The translations under genes and the position numbers were made by a program. Below, one piece after another: positions 8,140 to 18,469 of a DNA stretch of 64,000 nt. Numbering within the stretch: position 1 is the stretch's first letter; each line of letters begins with the position of its first letter. The notes beneath the pieces are model-generated. The model saw only the letters and a list, made by a program, of their open reading frames with translations, was not told where the DNA came from and searched no databases. Source of the DNA: Deinococcus detaillensis (GTDB lineage: Bacteria; Deinococcota; Deinococci; Deinococcales; Deinococcaceae); the NCBI RefSeq assembly GCF_007280555.1, contig NZ_VKDB01000012.1, forward strand, positions 1 through 64,000, in the 5' to 3' direction.

Positions 8140-8853
8140 TTATTTGTCGGCCACCAACACCGCTGCGCCGCCGTCGTGGTCATCGGTGGTCAGGGTGGGG
8201 GTATTGAGGGCATTGTCCAGCTTCAGCGTGTCCAGCCGCTTGAAAGTGCCTGCAGCGCTCAACTTGGCGCTGAGGTCGTCGCGGGCCACCTTAAAGGAGT
8301 TGTAGGGGTGGTGCATGGATGAAATCAATTCAAAGTCTTCACGGCTAAACGCGGCTGTCCAGAGATATCCGCCGCTGTCTATCGGCGCGGGGCCAAAGAC
8401 CCGTCCGTGGTTATTGGATTGCCACCACGCGCCGTCGCTGAAGGCCTCGTCTTTTCCGCCGGGTTGCTGGCCGTACAGCTGGCCCAGGATGAGGCCCTTG
8501 TAGCCGACGCTGTGGCCTCCTTTTGGGCCGTAGCCTGCCGCCTGCATCGCGCTCACGAGGCGCGAGGCGGCTTCCTGCGGCGTCTTGGCGACTTTATCGA
8601 CCAAGATGACATTGACCGGCTCGCGCAAGTTGTGATCGTCCAGTTGGTAGCCCAGCCAGCGGGCCGGTTGGCCGTCAGGGTCGATCATCCATTTGCCGAT
8701 GAAGCCGTAAGTGGTATTGACCGCATCGGCGCTGCTGGTCGTCACTTCGACACCTTCGGTGGTCACATTGGCCGCGTTGATGGTCGGCGTGCATCCCGAA
8801 ATGACGGCCAAGCCGGCACTGACACACACTGCGGGTATTAAGCGATGACTCAA
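8140..8853 (-). CDS. Putative lipoprotein of unknown function, inverted within the ccm cluster
   Basis: The 237-residue product has a type II signal peptide with lipobox AVISGC (C21), so it should be lipid-anchored outside the membrane. The mature part is mixed alpha/beta (TSSADAVNTTYGFIGKWMID, SRLVSAMQAAGYGPKGGH, GQLYGQQPGGKDEAFSDGAWW) with no family I recognise. The start is TTG, supported by GGGAGG 5 nt before it. It lies on the opposite strand between ccmB and ccmC, splitting what is otherwise one operon. Nothing in the sequence ties it to heme handling. Confidence 0.7.
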   Translation of the reverse strand: MSHRLIPAVCVSAGLAVISGCTPTINAANVTTEGVEVTTSSADAVNTTYGFIGKWMIDPDGQPARWLGYQLDDHNLREPVNVILVDKVAKTPQEAASRLVSAMQAAGYGPKGGHSVGYKGLILGQLYGQQPGGKDEAFSDGAWWQSNNHGRVFGPAPIDSGGYLWTAAFSREDFELISSMHHPYNSFKVARDDLSAKLSAAGTFKRLDTLKLDNALNTPTLTTDDHDGGAAVLVADK

Positions 8854-9234
8854 ACTGACCTCCCATTTCTACCCATCCGCACCGCCACCGGCCAACCGGC
8901 TTTGGCGGATCTCTTTGGACGAACACCCCGCTCCGATGGCGAAACTGGGCCCGTTAAAAGCGCTGAAGACCTTATCTTGCCACGTCATTTCGCTCACAAA
9001 CGTGAACTGGCCTCTATCATTTTCTGATTTCATTCTGATGAAAGCTTTGAGGAAAATGCAGCCCGTGGAGCGCCAAAGGGGCGGCAACCGGGGGACACTC
9101 GCACTTGCCCAAGCGCCACCAAAACGTCATGCTTAAGCTCTCTTCAGGGCGAGCTTCTCCAAGCTGGAATTGCCCGCTCCCCTCGGCCTTTTTGCCGCCT
9201 TCTCTTACCTTCGCTCCGCCCGTTTGGAGACACA
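8854..9234. other. Divergent intergenic region between lipoprotein gene and ccmC
   Basis: These 381 nt hold the start regions of both flanking genes. GGAG 6 nt before the ccmC ATG is the ribosome binding site. A partial dyad TTTCAT..ATGAAAG lies near 9029-9045. Short open frames here have no start signal or codon pattern that supports a gene, and I see no clear promoter pair. Confidence 0.4.
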
Positions 9235-9993
9235 ATGACCAGTGTGACCACGTTCAGCAAAACAGGCTCGAAAAAAGACCGTCTCACCCCCATTCTCGGC
9301 GCAGTGACGGCCCTCAGTGTGCTGGCCGGCCTGTGGCTGAGTCTCACCGCACCCGCCGACGTCAATCAGGGCCTCCTCGTGCGGCTGATGTTCGTGCATG
9401 TGCCGACCGCTTGGCTGAGCTACCTCGCTTACGGCGGCACCGGGTTGTTTGGGCTGCTGTACCTCATCACCCGCCAGCGCCGCTACGACCGCCTCGCCAT
9501 GAGCAGCGGTGAAATCGGAGTGCTGTTCACGGTAGCGACCATCGTGGGCGGCATGCTGTGGGCCAAGCCGACCTGGGGCACCTACTGGGTGTGGGACGCC
9601 CGGCTGACCACCACCGCCCTCTCGCTGGTGGTCTACGGCGCTTATCTGCTGGTGCGCGGCCTGATCGACGACCCCGAGCGCCGCGCCCGCGTTTCGGCGG
9701 TGATCGGCGTGGTCGGCACGCTCTATATTCCGGTCAATTACATGGCGGTGGAGTGGTGGCGCGGGGTTCACCAGACCCAGACCCTCAAGTTGCTCGGCGG
9801 AATGCAGTGGGGCGCGGCTCCGGTGTACGGCATCGCCCTGACCGTCATGACGCTCGCCTTTACCTTGCTTTACGTTTACTTGCTGCGGGTGCGCGGCATC
9901 TTGGCAGCCAAACAGGAGCGCCGCGAAGAGCGCGAATTTGAATTGCCGCCCCTGAACCAACCGCTGGGCCAGAGCGAGGTGCGCCGTGGATAA
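9235..9993 (+). CDS. ccmC: CcmC heme exporter protein (CcmC/CcsA family)
   Basis: This six-segment membrane protein of 252 residues carries the tryptophan-rich heme-handling motif of the family as WGTYWVWDARLTT. Conserved histidines flank the motif in HVPTAWLSYLAYGG and near SVEWWRGVHQTQT-like VEWWRGVHQTQT. CcmC loads heme onto CcmE. GGAG precedes the ATG. The end overlaps the tiny ccmD gene by 8 nt. It begins the second ccm block, after the inverted lipoprotein gene. Confidence 0.93.
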   Translation: MTSVTTFSKTGSKKDRLTPILGAVTALSVLAGLWLSLTAPADVNQGLLVRLMFVHVPTAWLSYLAYGGTGLFGLLYLITRQRRYDRLAMSSGEIGVLFTVATIVGGMLWAKPTWGTYWVWDARLTTTALSLVVYGAYLLVRGLIDDPERRARVSAVIGVVGTLYIPVNYMAVEWWRGVHQTQTLKLLGGMQWGAAPVYGIALTVMTLAFTLLYVYLLRVRGILAAKQERREEREFELPPLNQPLGQSEVRRG

Positions 9994-10099
9994 GTATTCG
10001 GGCTACGTCCTCATTACTTACGTCGTTACGTTCGTCATTTTGATCGGCTATCTGGGCTGGGTCTGGTGGCGGCTGCGGCAAGAAGAGCGGGAACTGTGA
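9986..10099 (+). CDS. ccmD: CcmD-like small heme exporter subunit
   Basis: A 37-codon frame starting at GTG 9986 encodes one membrane helix (LITYVVTFVILIGYLGWVWW) followed by a charged tail RLRQEERE. Size, single helix, charged cytoplasmic tail and position between ccmC and ccmE match CcmD, which helps release holo-CcmE from CcmC. It overlaps ccmC by 8 nt, and its TGA overlaps the GTG of ccmE, so all three are coupled. The first Tyr and the RLRQE tail are as expected of the family, which is otherwise poorly conserved. Confidence 0.85.
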   Translation: MDKYSGYVLITYVVTFVILIGYLGWVWWRLRQEEREL

Positions 10100-10584
10100 G
10101 TGCGCCCTCGTCTCCTCAACTCCCGCAGGCCAGAAGGCGCAGGAAAAACCCGCTGCCGTATGTGCTGGCGGGCGTGGCCCTCGCCGGCTTGCTGACGTAC
10201 ATCATCTTCGGCAACCTCGCTCAGAGCATCGAATATTTTGTGACGCCCACCGAGTACAAGGCCCAAGCCGCCAGCTTGCAGGGCCACACCGTCAGAATCG
10301 GCGGCCTCGTCAGGGCCGTGAAGTATGACCGCAATTCGCTCGACCTGAATTTCAACGTCACCGACGGCAGCGCGACGTTTCCGGTGGTGTATCAGGGCGC
10401 GGTGTCGGACTTGTTCAAGGAAAATCAGGGCGTGGTGGTGCGCGGCACCTTCAATGCCCAGAATGTCTTTCACGCCAACGAACTGATCGTCAAGCACAGC
10501 GAGGAGTACCGCATCCCGCGTAGCCAGAGCGAACTCAAAGACATGCTGAAAAATGCCAAAGACGCCAACGCCGAAGGGCAGTAA
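10096..10584 (+). CDS. ccmE: CcmE heme chaperone
   Basis: The 162-residue protein has a cytoplasmic basic N-terminus (ARRRRKNP), one membrane helix and a periplasmic OB-fold domain (GHTVRIGGLV, FNVTDGSATFPVVYQG, LFKENQGVVVRG). The covalent heme-binding histidine and nearby tyrosine are visible as KHSEEY (about H134 and Y138). CcmE receives heme from CcmC and passes it to CcmF. The GTG at 10096, overlapping the ccmD stop, is preferred over a longer in-frame start at 10066 that would lie inside ccmD. Confidence 0.93.
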   Translation: MSAPSSPQLPQARRRRKNPLPYVLAGVALAGLLTYIIFGNLAQSIEYFVTPTEYKAQAASLQGHTVRIGGLVRAVKYDRNSLDLNFNVTDGSATFPVVYQGAVSDLFKENQGVVVRGTFNAQNVFHANELIVKHSEEYRIPRSQSELKDMLKNAKDANAEGQ

Positions 10585-10599
10585 GGAGCAGCCACGATC

Positions 10600-12570
<1,971 letters not shown>

Positions 12571-12594
12571 GGAGCGGGGAAAGATATTCGCTTT

Positions 12595-12681
12595 GCTCAC
12601 TCCACGCTCCTAAGAAAGACAAGGACTCCGCTTTTTAGCGCCTCTCTCAGTGGCAGGAGCGGAGAGAGAAATGAAGTGAGC
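12595..12681. repeat. Small cluster of inverted repeats between ccmF and ccmG
   Basis: In the 160-nt gap, GCTCACT (12595-12601) pairs with AGTGAGC (12675-12681), and CTCTCTC (12642-12648) pairs with GAGAGAG (12662-12668), giving a nested fold. It may be a processing or termination site inside the operon, or a small non-coding repeat. The arms are short, so the call is weak. Confidence 0.35.
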
Positions 12682-12730
12682 GCCAGCGATTGCCCTTCCC
12701 ACTCACCACCTGCCACGTTCAAGGAGCTTC

Positions 12731-13288
12731 ATGACCAAACTCAACTCCACTCCTCCCGCTTGGCGGCGCTTTATCGCTCCGGGCATTGCCTTTGCGCTGG
12801 TGGCCGCGCTGGGCGTAGCGCTGCTGCGGCCCAAAGACGCTTCGAGCGGCGTGGGCGATCCGCTGCTGGGCAAGGCCGCCCCAACATTCGTCCTCAAAAC
12901 GCTGGACGGCGGCACGGTAAGCTTGGAGCAGCTCAAAGGCAAGCCGCTGGTGCTCAATTTCTGGGCCTCGTGGTGCGTGCCGTGCCGCGACGAAGCGCCG
13001 CTGCTGCGCGAAGCCAGCGAAAAGCAGAGCGCGGCTGGCCTCAACGTGGTGGGCGTCCTGTTTCAAGACCCCGACAAAACGCGGATGCGCAAGTTCATTG
13101 CCGATTACGGCTTGGCCTACCCCAACTTGCTCGACAGCGACCTCAAAACGTCGATCAATTACGGCATTACTGGTGTGCCGGAAACCTTTTTTATCGGCAC
13201 GGACGGGTTGATCAAGTCGGTTGACCGGGGCGGCCTGACCCGTGAGCGGCTCTCGGCAGGCCTGCAAAGCATCGGAGTGACGTTCTAA
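12731..13288 (+). CDS. ccmG: CcmG/DsbE-type thiol-disulphide oxidoreductase
   Basis: This 185-residue protein has one N-terminal membrane anchor (about residues 17-33) and a periplasmic thioredoxin domain with the active site WCVPC (C82, C85). The cis-proline region reads [12 protein letters not shown], typical of TlpA/DsbE proteins. It reduces CcmH or apocytochrome disulphides using electrons from CcdA. AAGGAG precedes the ATG. Its stop overlaps the ATG of ccmH by one base, which implies coupling. Confidence 0.92.
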   Translation: MTKLNSTPPAWRRFIAPGIAFALVAALGVALLRPKDASSGVGDPLLGKAAPTFVLKTLDGGTVSLEQLKGKPLVLNFWASWCVPCRDEAPLLREASEKQSAAGLNVVGVLFQDPDKTRMRKFIADYGLAYPNLLDSDLKTSINYGITGVPETFFIGTDGLIKSVDRGGLTRERLSAGLQSIGVTF

Positions 13289-13791
13289 TGTCGGCCCTCA
13301 AGCGCCTACTGACCGCCTTCCTGCTCACTTCGTCTGCGCTGGCCGCTCCGCTGACCCCCGCGCAGCAAAGCCAAGTTTCACGCGTCGGCAACAGCATTCG
13401 CTGCCCAATTTGCCGCGACGTGCTGCCGATCACCGAGAGCGGCAACGACATCAGCAAGCAGATGCTCTCAGAAATCAGTGCCCAGACACAAGCTGGACAG
13501 ACGGACGCGCAGATTTACGATTATTTTCGCGAGCGCTACGGCCAGCGGGTGCTGCTCAGGCCGTCCAATGATTTTGCCGGAAAACTGCTGTGGCTTTTGC
13601 CTTCTCTGGCGCTGCTGCTGGGCGGCGGGGCGCTGACGGGCTATTTGGTCGGTCAGCGGCGCGGCGCGGGTGCTCCCGTCAAAACGGCGGCTGACCCCGC
13701 CCTCAACGCCGACGAACCCGAAGACCCCTATCTGGCCGAAATCCGCGCCCAAGTCCAAACTGGCCGTGAGCAGCAGCGGGGCGAGTCGTGA
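13288..13791 (+). CDS. ccmH: CcmH cytochrome c maturation thioredoxin-like subunit
   Basis: The 167-residue protein has a signal peptide, then the family motif with CPIC (C39, C42) in SIRCPICRD, then the helical DISKQMLSEISAQ and IYDYFRERYGQRVLL, all typical of CcmH. A membrane helix near residues 93-112 anchors it. CcmH presents reduced apocytochrome c to CcmF. The spacer between the Cys pair and the helix reads VLPITESGND instead of the common QNQSIADSNA, so it is somewhat divergent. The start overlaps ccmG and the stop overlaps the next gene. Confidence 0.92.
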   Translation: MSALKRLLTAFLLTSSALAAPLTPAQQSQVSRVGNSIRCPICRDVLPITESGNDISKQMLSEISAQTQAGQTDAQIYDYFRERYGQRVLLRPSNDFAGKLLWLLPSLALLLGGGALTGYLVGQRRGAGAPVKTAADPALNADEPEDPYLAEIRAQVQTGREQQRGES

Positions 13792-14816
13792 ACACTTTGC
13801 TGATCGTGCTGTTGGTCTTGCTGGGACTGGCCGCGTTGCTGGCAGTGATCTCGCCGCTGCGGGCCCGCAACGCCGCTGACCCCAACGCTGCCGAGCGCCT
13901 GCGTCTGGAAGGTGAGCGCGACGCTTTGACGGCTGAACTGATTGACCTGAAGGATGAAGCCCGCCGCCCAGACTTGGAAAACCGCGCCGCCCGCAGCCTG
14001 CGTGCCCTTGACGGCTTACCGCCCGCACCCAAATCCGGCAGCGTATTCGCGCCGGCTTTGACCGGCGTGGTGCTGGCCGCAGCGGTGGTGGGCGTGGGCG
14101 CACTCAGCTTCGTGCCGCAGTGGCAACTGGCCGCGCTCGACAGCGGCGAAGGAACAGCCATCAAAAGTGCCCTGAGCTTGCCGAGCTTGCAGGCGCAGGC
14201 GCAGCGCGGCCAAACCCAAGCCGCTTATCTGGCGTGGGGCGACGCGGCCTTTACTGCCGGACAATACGACCAAGCCAGCGCCGCTTACGCCAGTGCGCTG
14301 CGGCTCAATCCCAAGCAGCCCAAAGCGCTGCGGCGGCTGGGCATCATGCTGCTGACCGGACAAGGCCGCAGCGCCCCGACCAACGAGCAGCAAGCCTCGC
14401 AGGCCTTTTTGCTGGTTCGCACTGCCGCTCAACTCGCGCCGAGCGACCCCGAAAGCCAGTTGCTGCTCGGCTACGCGTTCAACAATTTTGGCGAGTCCAA
14501 GCTGGCCCTCACCGCGCTGGAGCGCTACCAGAGCTTAGATCCCACCGGACGCGAAGCCGACGATTTGATCGCCACCCTGCGGGCCAGCACGGCCCAAACC
14601 GACCCGGCTTCACGAATCTACGCGGCCAACTGCGCCAGTTGTCACGGCGCGGGCGGGCGCGGCGGCCTCGGCCCCAACTTGCACGAAAGCCGCCTCAGCA
14701 GGGCCGAGCTGAAATCGGTCATTCAAAATGGCAAGGGAGCTATGCCGGCTTATCCCAACATCAAGGGCGCAGAGTTGGAAGCGCTGGTGAGCAAGTTGGA
14801 AGGCTGGCAGAAGTGA
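13788..14816 (+). CDS. CcmI-like TPR protein fused to a C-terminal cytochrome c domain
   Basis: This 342-residue protein begins like CcmI: a membrane helix at the start ([18 protein letters not shown]), a coiled region ([24 protein letters not shown]), a second helix near residues 86-106, and TPRs ([27 protein letters not shown], split across repeats). Unlike usual CcmI it ends with a cytochrome c domain: CASCH at C282/C285/H286 and a likely Met ligand at M319 in GAMPAYPN. CcmI binds apocytochrome tails for CcmH/CcmF, so the fused heme domain could be an internal substrate or an electron relay. The GTG start overlaps ccmH by 4 nt. Confidence 0.85.
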   Translation: MNTLLIVLLVLLGLAALLAVISPLRARNAADPNAAERLRLEGERDALTAELIDLKDEARRPDLENRAARSLRALDGLPPAPKSGSVFAPALTGVVLAAAVVGVGALSFVPQWQLAALDSGEGTAIKSALSLPSLQAQAQRGQTQAAYLAWGDAAFTAGQYDQASAAYASALRLNPKQPKALRRLGIMLLTGQGRSAPTNEQQASQAFLLVRTAAQLAPSDPESQLLLGYAFNNFGESKLALTALERYQSLDPTGREADDLIATLRASTAQTDPASRIYAANCASCHGAGGRGGLGPNLHESRLSRAELKSVIQNGKGAMPAYPNIKGAELEALVSKLEGWQK

Positions 14817-14841
14817 GCGGGGCCGAAGGGCAGCTTCGCTG

Positions 14842-15396
14842 ATGCCCACCCGCCGTCAGCTTTTAGAAAAATGGTGGCTGCTGCCGGTCGGGGCGACGGT
14901 GGGCGTCTTCGGCTACATGGGCTACTACGCCAGCCGCATCACGTTTGGCAAAGAAAAGCCCAGTGCGCCTGACTTTGTGACGGGAACAGCCGTGCGCGTG
15001 GCGGCGCTGACGGCGCTCAGCGGCGAGTGGGGGCAGCAAGCATTTAGCTACGATAAGCGGCCCTGCATCCTGCTGCGCTTGCCCGCCGCCACGCTGGGCA
15101 GCTTGGAAGTGGACGGGCAGCACTACGCCGCCTTCAGCCGAATCTGTACCCATTTGGGCTGCACCGTCAACCTGGTCAAAGACCCCGAAGTGCTGGCCTT
15201 CAGCTTCAGTTACCGCCCGCCGGACAATATGCCCCGGCTCGGTTGCCCCTGCCATTTCAGCGTCTTCGATCCGCTGCGCTCGGGTGAAGCGGTGTTCGGC
15301 AAGGCCCGCGCTCCGCTGCCGCGTGTACGGCTGGAACGGCGCGGCGCGGCGCTGTGGGCCACGGGGATCGAGGCTCCTCCGCCGCTGGGAACATAA
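14842..15396 (+). CDS. Rieske-type iron-sulphur protein
   Basis: The 184-residue protein has one N-terminal membrane helix (about residues 11-28) and a Rieske domain with both cluster motifs: CTHLGC (C102, H104, C107) and CPCH (C135, C137, H138). The two outer cysteines that form the structural disulphide in bc1/b6f Rieske proteins are present. It is probably the iron-sulphur subunit of a menaquinol-cytochrome c reductase or an arsenite-oxidase-like electron carrier. It follows the ccm cluster by 25 nt, which fits a supply of c-type partners. No cytochrome b gene is next to it here. Confidence 0.88.
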   Translation: MPTRRQLLEKWWLLPVGATVGVFGYMGYYASRITFGKEKPSAPDFVTGTAVRVAALTALSGEWGQQAFSYDKRPCILLRLPAATLGSLEVDGQHYAAFSRICTHLGCTVNLVKDPEVLAFSFSYRPPDNMPRLGCPCHFSVFDPLRSGEAVFGKARAPLPRVRLERRGAALWATGIEAPPPLGT

Positions 15397-15433
15397 GCAA
15401 GGTGCGGACGGAACTGAAGCGGCTGGTTTGCTC

Positions 15434-15439
15434 TACACT
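15434..15439 (+). promoter_or_regulatory. -10 box TACACT before the GNAT gene
   Basis: TACACT ends 5 nt before the ATG at 15445, with no Shine-Dalgarno sequence between, as for other leaderless-type starts in the window. Confidence 0.55.
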
Positions 15440-15444
15440 TCAGC

Positions 15445-15936
15445 ATGCTCGGTTGGACTGTCCGGCCCGCTCAACTGACTGAACTCCCGCTGTGCGCCGG
15501 CATTCTGGAAGCTGCCGCCCGCGACTTGCAAGCACGCGGCGAAGCCCTCTGGCCGCACTCCGCCATGACGGTGGAGCGCTTGGCAGCGCAGTATCCGCCT
15601 GCTGGCTTTCGCCTCGGCTGGCTGGGCGGCCAAGCGGCGGCCACCATGGTGCTGCTGGCCGCCGACCCCGACTTTTGGCCCGATGCGCCGGAGGGAGAAG
15701 CGCTTTACCTCCACAAGCTCGGCGTGCCACCTGAGTTTCAGGGGCAAGGGTTGGCGCGGCGAATGCTGGAAGCGGCAGTTAGCGAAGCGAAAGCGGAGGG
15801 CTGCACCTTCCTGCGGCTGGACACCACTTGGAACCGTCCCAAACTGCGGGCCATTTACGAGCGATTTGGCTTTGAAGTGCGCGGGCGCAAAGTGGTGCAC
15901 GGGTACGATGTGGCGCTGTACGAGCTGCCAGTTTGA
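15445..15936 (+). CDS. GNAT-family N-acetyltransferase
   Basis: A 163-residue GNAT protein. Motif A, which binds the acetyl-CoA pyrophosphate, is visible as LGVPPEFQGQGLARRML, followed by the family's LDTTWNRPKLRAIYERFGFEV. It would transfer an acetyl group to an amine of an unknown small molecule or protein. It starts right behind a -10 box, so it has its own promoter despite following the Rieske gene by 48 nt. It converges with the LCP gene, with 27 nt between the stops. Confidence 0.88.
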   Translation: MLGWTVRPAQLTELPLCAGILEAAARDLQARGEALWPHSAMTVERLAAQYPPAGFRLGWLGGQAAATMVLLAADPDFWPDAPEGEALYLHKLGVPPEFQGQGLARRMLEAAVSEAKAEGCTFLRLDTTWNRPKLRAIYERFGFEVRGRKVVHGYDVALYELPV

Positions 15937-15963
15937 GGCAGAGGCGGCGGTTCTTACCTTCCC

Positions 15964-17127
15964 TCAGTTCGGCACCGGCGTGTCGCTGCCCAGCAAAATC
16001 GTGAGATCCGCGCCCGCCGCGCCGCCTGCCGCCTGTACCTGACCATAACCCAGATCCGCCCTGAGGCCGCTGAGCGCCGCGCCCGCCGCGCCTGCGATGA
16101 AGGTGGTCGGCGCTTGACCGCGCTGCAAATTCACGATCCAGACGTTGCTGTAACCCGCCGCCGCCAATTTGTCTTGGAGGGCGCGGGCCGCGCCTGCTGG
16201 AGCGTCGATATTGGCAATCGCCACGCTGCGGCTTCTGGGGTCGCTGGGATCACTAAACGACTTGGAAATGAGGGCGCGAATCTCGCTGCGGTTGGCCGTC
16301 CACGTTCCTGACGGGCCAAAATCGCCGGGTAAGGTGTGGGTGTTGATTTTGGGGCCGGAGAGCAGTGCGCCGAGCGTGTGCGAAATCACCTCGCGGCTCA
16401 GGCCCGCTTTGGTGTTGCGGTCAAGCGCCCCGATCACGCTGGGCCAGCGCCAGACGTTGAGCGGACTCGTCAGCTTTTGGCTGAGCGACTGCAAATAAAG
16501 CTGCTGGCGGGTCACGCGGCCAATATCGCCCAGATTGTCGTGGCGAAAGCGCAAAAAGCCTTCGACCTGCGGGCCACTGAGGTGCTGCATTCCCGGCTGC
16601 AAATCCACATGCAGCTTTCCGGCGTTGTCGTCGTACTGCATCCGTTCCGGCACATTCACATCAACGCCGCCGGAAGCGTTGGTCAGGTCGCGCAGGGCGT
16701 TGAGGCTCAGCAGGGCGTAACCGTCTACCGGCAGGCCAGTCAGGTTTTGCACCGCTTGAACCAGCACTTCGGGGCCGCCGCGCCGGTTGGCGGCGTTGAT
16801 TTTGCCGTAGCCCGCCTGACTGCCCCCAACAGAAGGAATGTTGACCCAGGTGTCACGGGGAATACTGAGCAGCTCCACCTCGCCGCTCGCCCGCAGCTGC
16901 GCCAGAATGATGGTGTCGGTCAGTCCAGTGTAGTCTTCTGATTTGGCCGGATAGGGCCAGACCGGAGACGCTTCATCGTAGTTGGGAGTCACGCCCGCCA
17001 GCAGCACGTTGACCGGGCGCACAGGAGTCGAAGGAACAGCGCCGTACTTGAGCAGTGCGGGCACAGCCGGAGAAATGAGCGCCGCCAGACCCGCGAGAGC
17101 CAGCAGCAAAAAGACACGAAACCACAT
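15964..17127 (-). CDS. LytR-CpsA-Psr (LCP) family protein with LytR C-terminal domain
   Basis: This 387-residue protein has an N-terminal membrane anchor (residues 2-20) and an extracellular LCP domain. Visible family motifs are TDTIILAQL, LLSIPRDTWVNIP, KINAANRRGGPEVLVQ and FLRFRHDNLGDIGRVTRQQ, carrying the arginine and aspartate residues that bind pyrophosphate lipid. LCP enzymes transfer undecaprenyl-linked polymers onto peptidoglycan or protein. The last 90 residues (VAIANIDAPAGAARALQDKL) match the LytR_C domain. A TAGATT box lies 8 nt before the ATG. In Deinococcus the likely substrate is an envelope glycopolymer; this is inferred. Confidence 0.9.
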   Translation of the reverse strand: MWFRVFLLLALAGLAALISPAVPALLKYGAVPSTPVRPVNVLLAGVTPNYDEASPVWPYPAKSEDYTGLTDTIILAQLRASGEVELLSIPRDTWVNIPSVGGSQAGYGKINAANRRGGPEVLVQAVQNLTGLPVDGYALLSLNALRDLTNASGGVDVNVPERMQYDDNAGKLHVDLQPGMQHLSGPQVEGFLRFRHDNLGDIGRVTRQQLYLQSLSQKLTSPLNVWRWPSVIGALDRNTKAGLSREVISHTLGALLSGPKINTHTLPGDFGPSGTWTANRSEIRALISKSFSDPSDPRSRSVAIANIDAPAGAARALQDKLAAAGYSNVWIVNLQRGQAPTTFIAGAAGAALSGLRADLGYGQVQAAGGAAGADLTILLGSDTPVPN

Positions 17128-17181
17128 CGGTCGTCAATCTAGCAGCCTTGCGGGTGAGGAATCCTCAGAGCGCGGCTCAAA

Positions 17182-17943
17182 TCACTTTTGGACAATCCAC
17201 TTGTCGAGCAGCTTTTGATATTCGCCGCTTTTTTTCATGCGGGCCAAGGTCTTGTCGGCGGCGGCGGCGAGGTCGCTTCCTTTCTTGAACACAGCGCCGT
17301 AATCTTCGGCCACCAGCGCTTTGCCGGCTTGATCAAACTGGCCGGGCAAGCGCCTTTTAAGGTCGGTGACTGTGGGCGCGTCGCCGATCAGCGCCACGAT
17401 TCGGCCCGCCTGCACGTCAGCGAGGCCCGCCGCGAAGTCGTCATAGACCTTGAGATTGGCTCCCTTGGGCTTGAGGGTATCGTTGGCCGCGAATTGGCCG
17501 GTGGTGGTGGCCTGCACCCCGATGTTGATGTTTTTGACGTCGGCAGGCCAAGCGAACTTACTCGGATTGCCGGCCTTGACGATAAAGACTTGGGCACTTC
17601 GGTAATACGGCGAACTGAAACTCACCACTTTGGCCCGCTCAGATGTGATGGTAATGGCGCTCATGGCCATGTCCACCCGCCCCGAGGTGACCGACTGCGG
17701 CATCAGTGCGCCGAAGCCCACCGCCTGAATCTGGAGTTTGACGCCCAAATCTTTGGCCACCGCTTTGGCAATGTCGATGTCGAAGCCCTGAATGCTGCCG
17801 TCTTCGCCCTTGAATTCAAACGGCTGAAAGGTGGGATCGGTGCCGAGCACCAGCACACCTTTTTTCTTGACTTCGGCCACACTGGTCGCCAGAGAAGTTG
17901 GAATGAGCAGCAGCGCCGACAACGCGAGCAGGGAACGTAACAT
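17182..17943 (-). CDS. Amino-acid-type ABC transporter substrate-binding protein (orphan)
   Basis: This 253-residue secreted binding protein has a signal peptide (LRSLLALSALLLIPTSLA) and a standard SBP_bac_3 domain (GTDPTFQPFEFKGEDG, FDIDIAKAVAKDLGVKL, SAITITSERAKVVSFSSPYY). It lacks the cysteine pair seen in the two other binding proteins of this window. I chose ATG 17943 because TAGCAT lies 7 nt upstream; an in-frame ATG at 17952 would add three residues. No permease or ATPase is adjacent, so it must share a transporter or act alone. The upstream region is shared with the divergent thioredoxin gene. Confidence 0.88.
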   Translation of the reverse strand: MLRSLLALSALLLIPTSLATSVAEVKKKGVLVLGTDPTFQPFEFKGEDGSIQGFDIDIAKAVAKDLGVKLQIQAVGFGALMPQSVTSGRVDMAMSAITITSERAKVVSFSSPYYRSAQVFIVKAGNPSKFAWPADVKNINIGVQATTTGQFAANDTLKPKGANLKVYDDFAAGLADVQAGRIVALIGDAPTVTDLKRRLPGQFDQAGKALVAEDYGAVFKKGSDLAAAADKTLARMKKSGEYQKLLDKWIVQK

Positions 17944-17976
17944 GCTGAGCATGCTAGCGCGTGGGATACTGCTTCT

Positions 17977-18420
17977 GTGCGCTGGCCTGCTCCCACCGAA
18001 TTTGTGCATCTGAACGCCGTACCCGACCCTACCGAGTGGACGCGGCCCGGACTGGTGCAGTTTTTTAACTTGGAATGCCCAGCCTGCGTGTCGCGGGGCA
18101 TTCCGTTTATGCGGCGTCTGCACGCTGAGTTTGGGAATTCGGTGAACCTGCTGGCGATTCACACCAGCCGGGGCCACCGCTTGTATGCGCGTGAGCAGGT
18201 TGAGCCGCAGTTGCTTAGATTTGCCCGTGACTACGCCAAGTTGCCGTTTCCCGTCGCGCTGGATTTGGACGGCTCGGTGGCCGAGTTCTGGCACACCGAG
18301 GGCACGCCGCACTGGCTGGCCTTCGCGCCGGGCGGCGAACTGCTGCGGAGCGTATACGGAAGTCAGGAAGGAGCGCAGACGCGGCTGGCGTATTTGCTGG
18401 GGGAGTGGGCTCCGAATTAG
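17977..18420 (+). CDS. Thioredoxin-family protein with CPAC active site
   Basis: The 147-residue cytoplasmic protein shows a thioredoxin fold with CPAC in FFNLECPACVSRG and the cis-proline strand GTPHWLAFAPGGELLRS. Between them is an insert of helices typical of TlpA-like proteins. No signal peptide is visible, so it should act in the cytoplasm. The start is GTG 17977. It is divergent from the binding-protein gene, whose ATG lies only 33 nt away, so their promoters overlap. Confidence 0.8.
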   Translation: MRWPAPTEFVHLNAVPDPTEWTRPGLVQFFNLECPACVSRGIPFMRRLHAEFGNSVNLLAIHTSRGHRLYAREQVEPQLLRFARDYAKLPFPVALDLDGSVAEFWHTEGTPHWLAFAPGGELLRSVYGSQEGAQTRLAYLLGEWAPN

Positions 18421-18457
18421 CAAGCTTCAACTCGCACAAAGCCGTGCACGGCTAGGC

Positions 18458-18463
18458 TAAATT
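18458..18463 (+). promoter_or_regulatory. -10 box TAAATT of a leaderless promoter
   Basis: TAAATT ends 6 nt before the ATG at 18470; no ribosome binding site lies between them. Confidence 0.6.
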
Positions 18464-18469
18464 GGGCGT

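Noticed and set aside
8915..9136. 73-codon frame in the gap before ccmC
   Set aside because: No start signal, ends in an unrelated proline-rich tail; treated as chance.
17182..18423. Binding protein extended to 413 residues
   Set aside because: The extra N-terminal part lies over the divergent thioredoxin gene and precedes a clear signal peptide.
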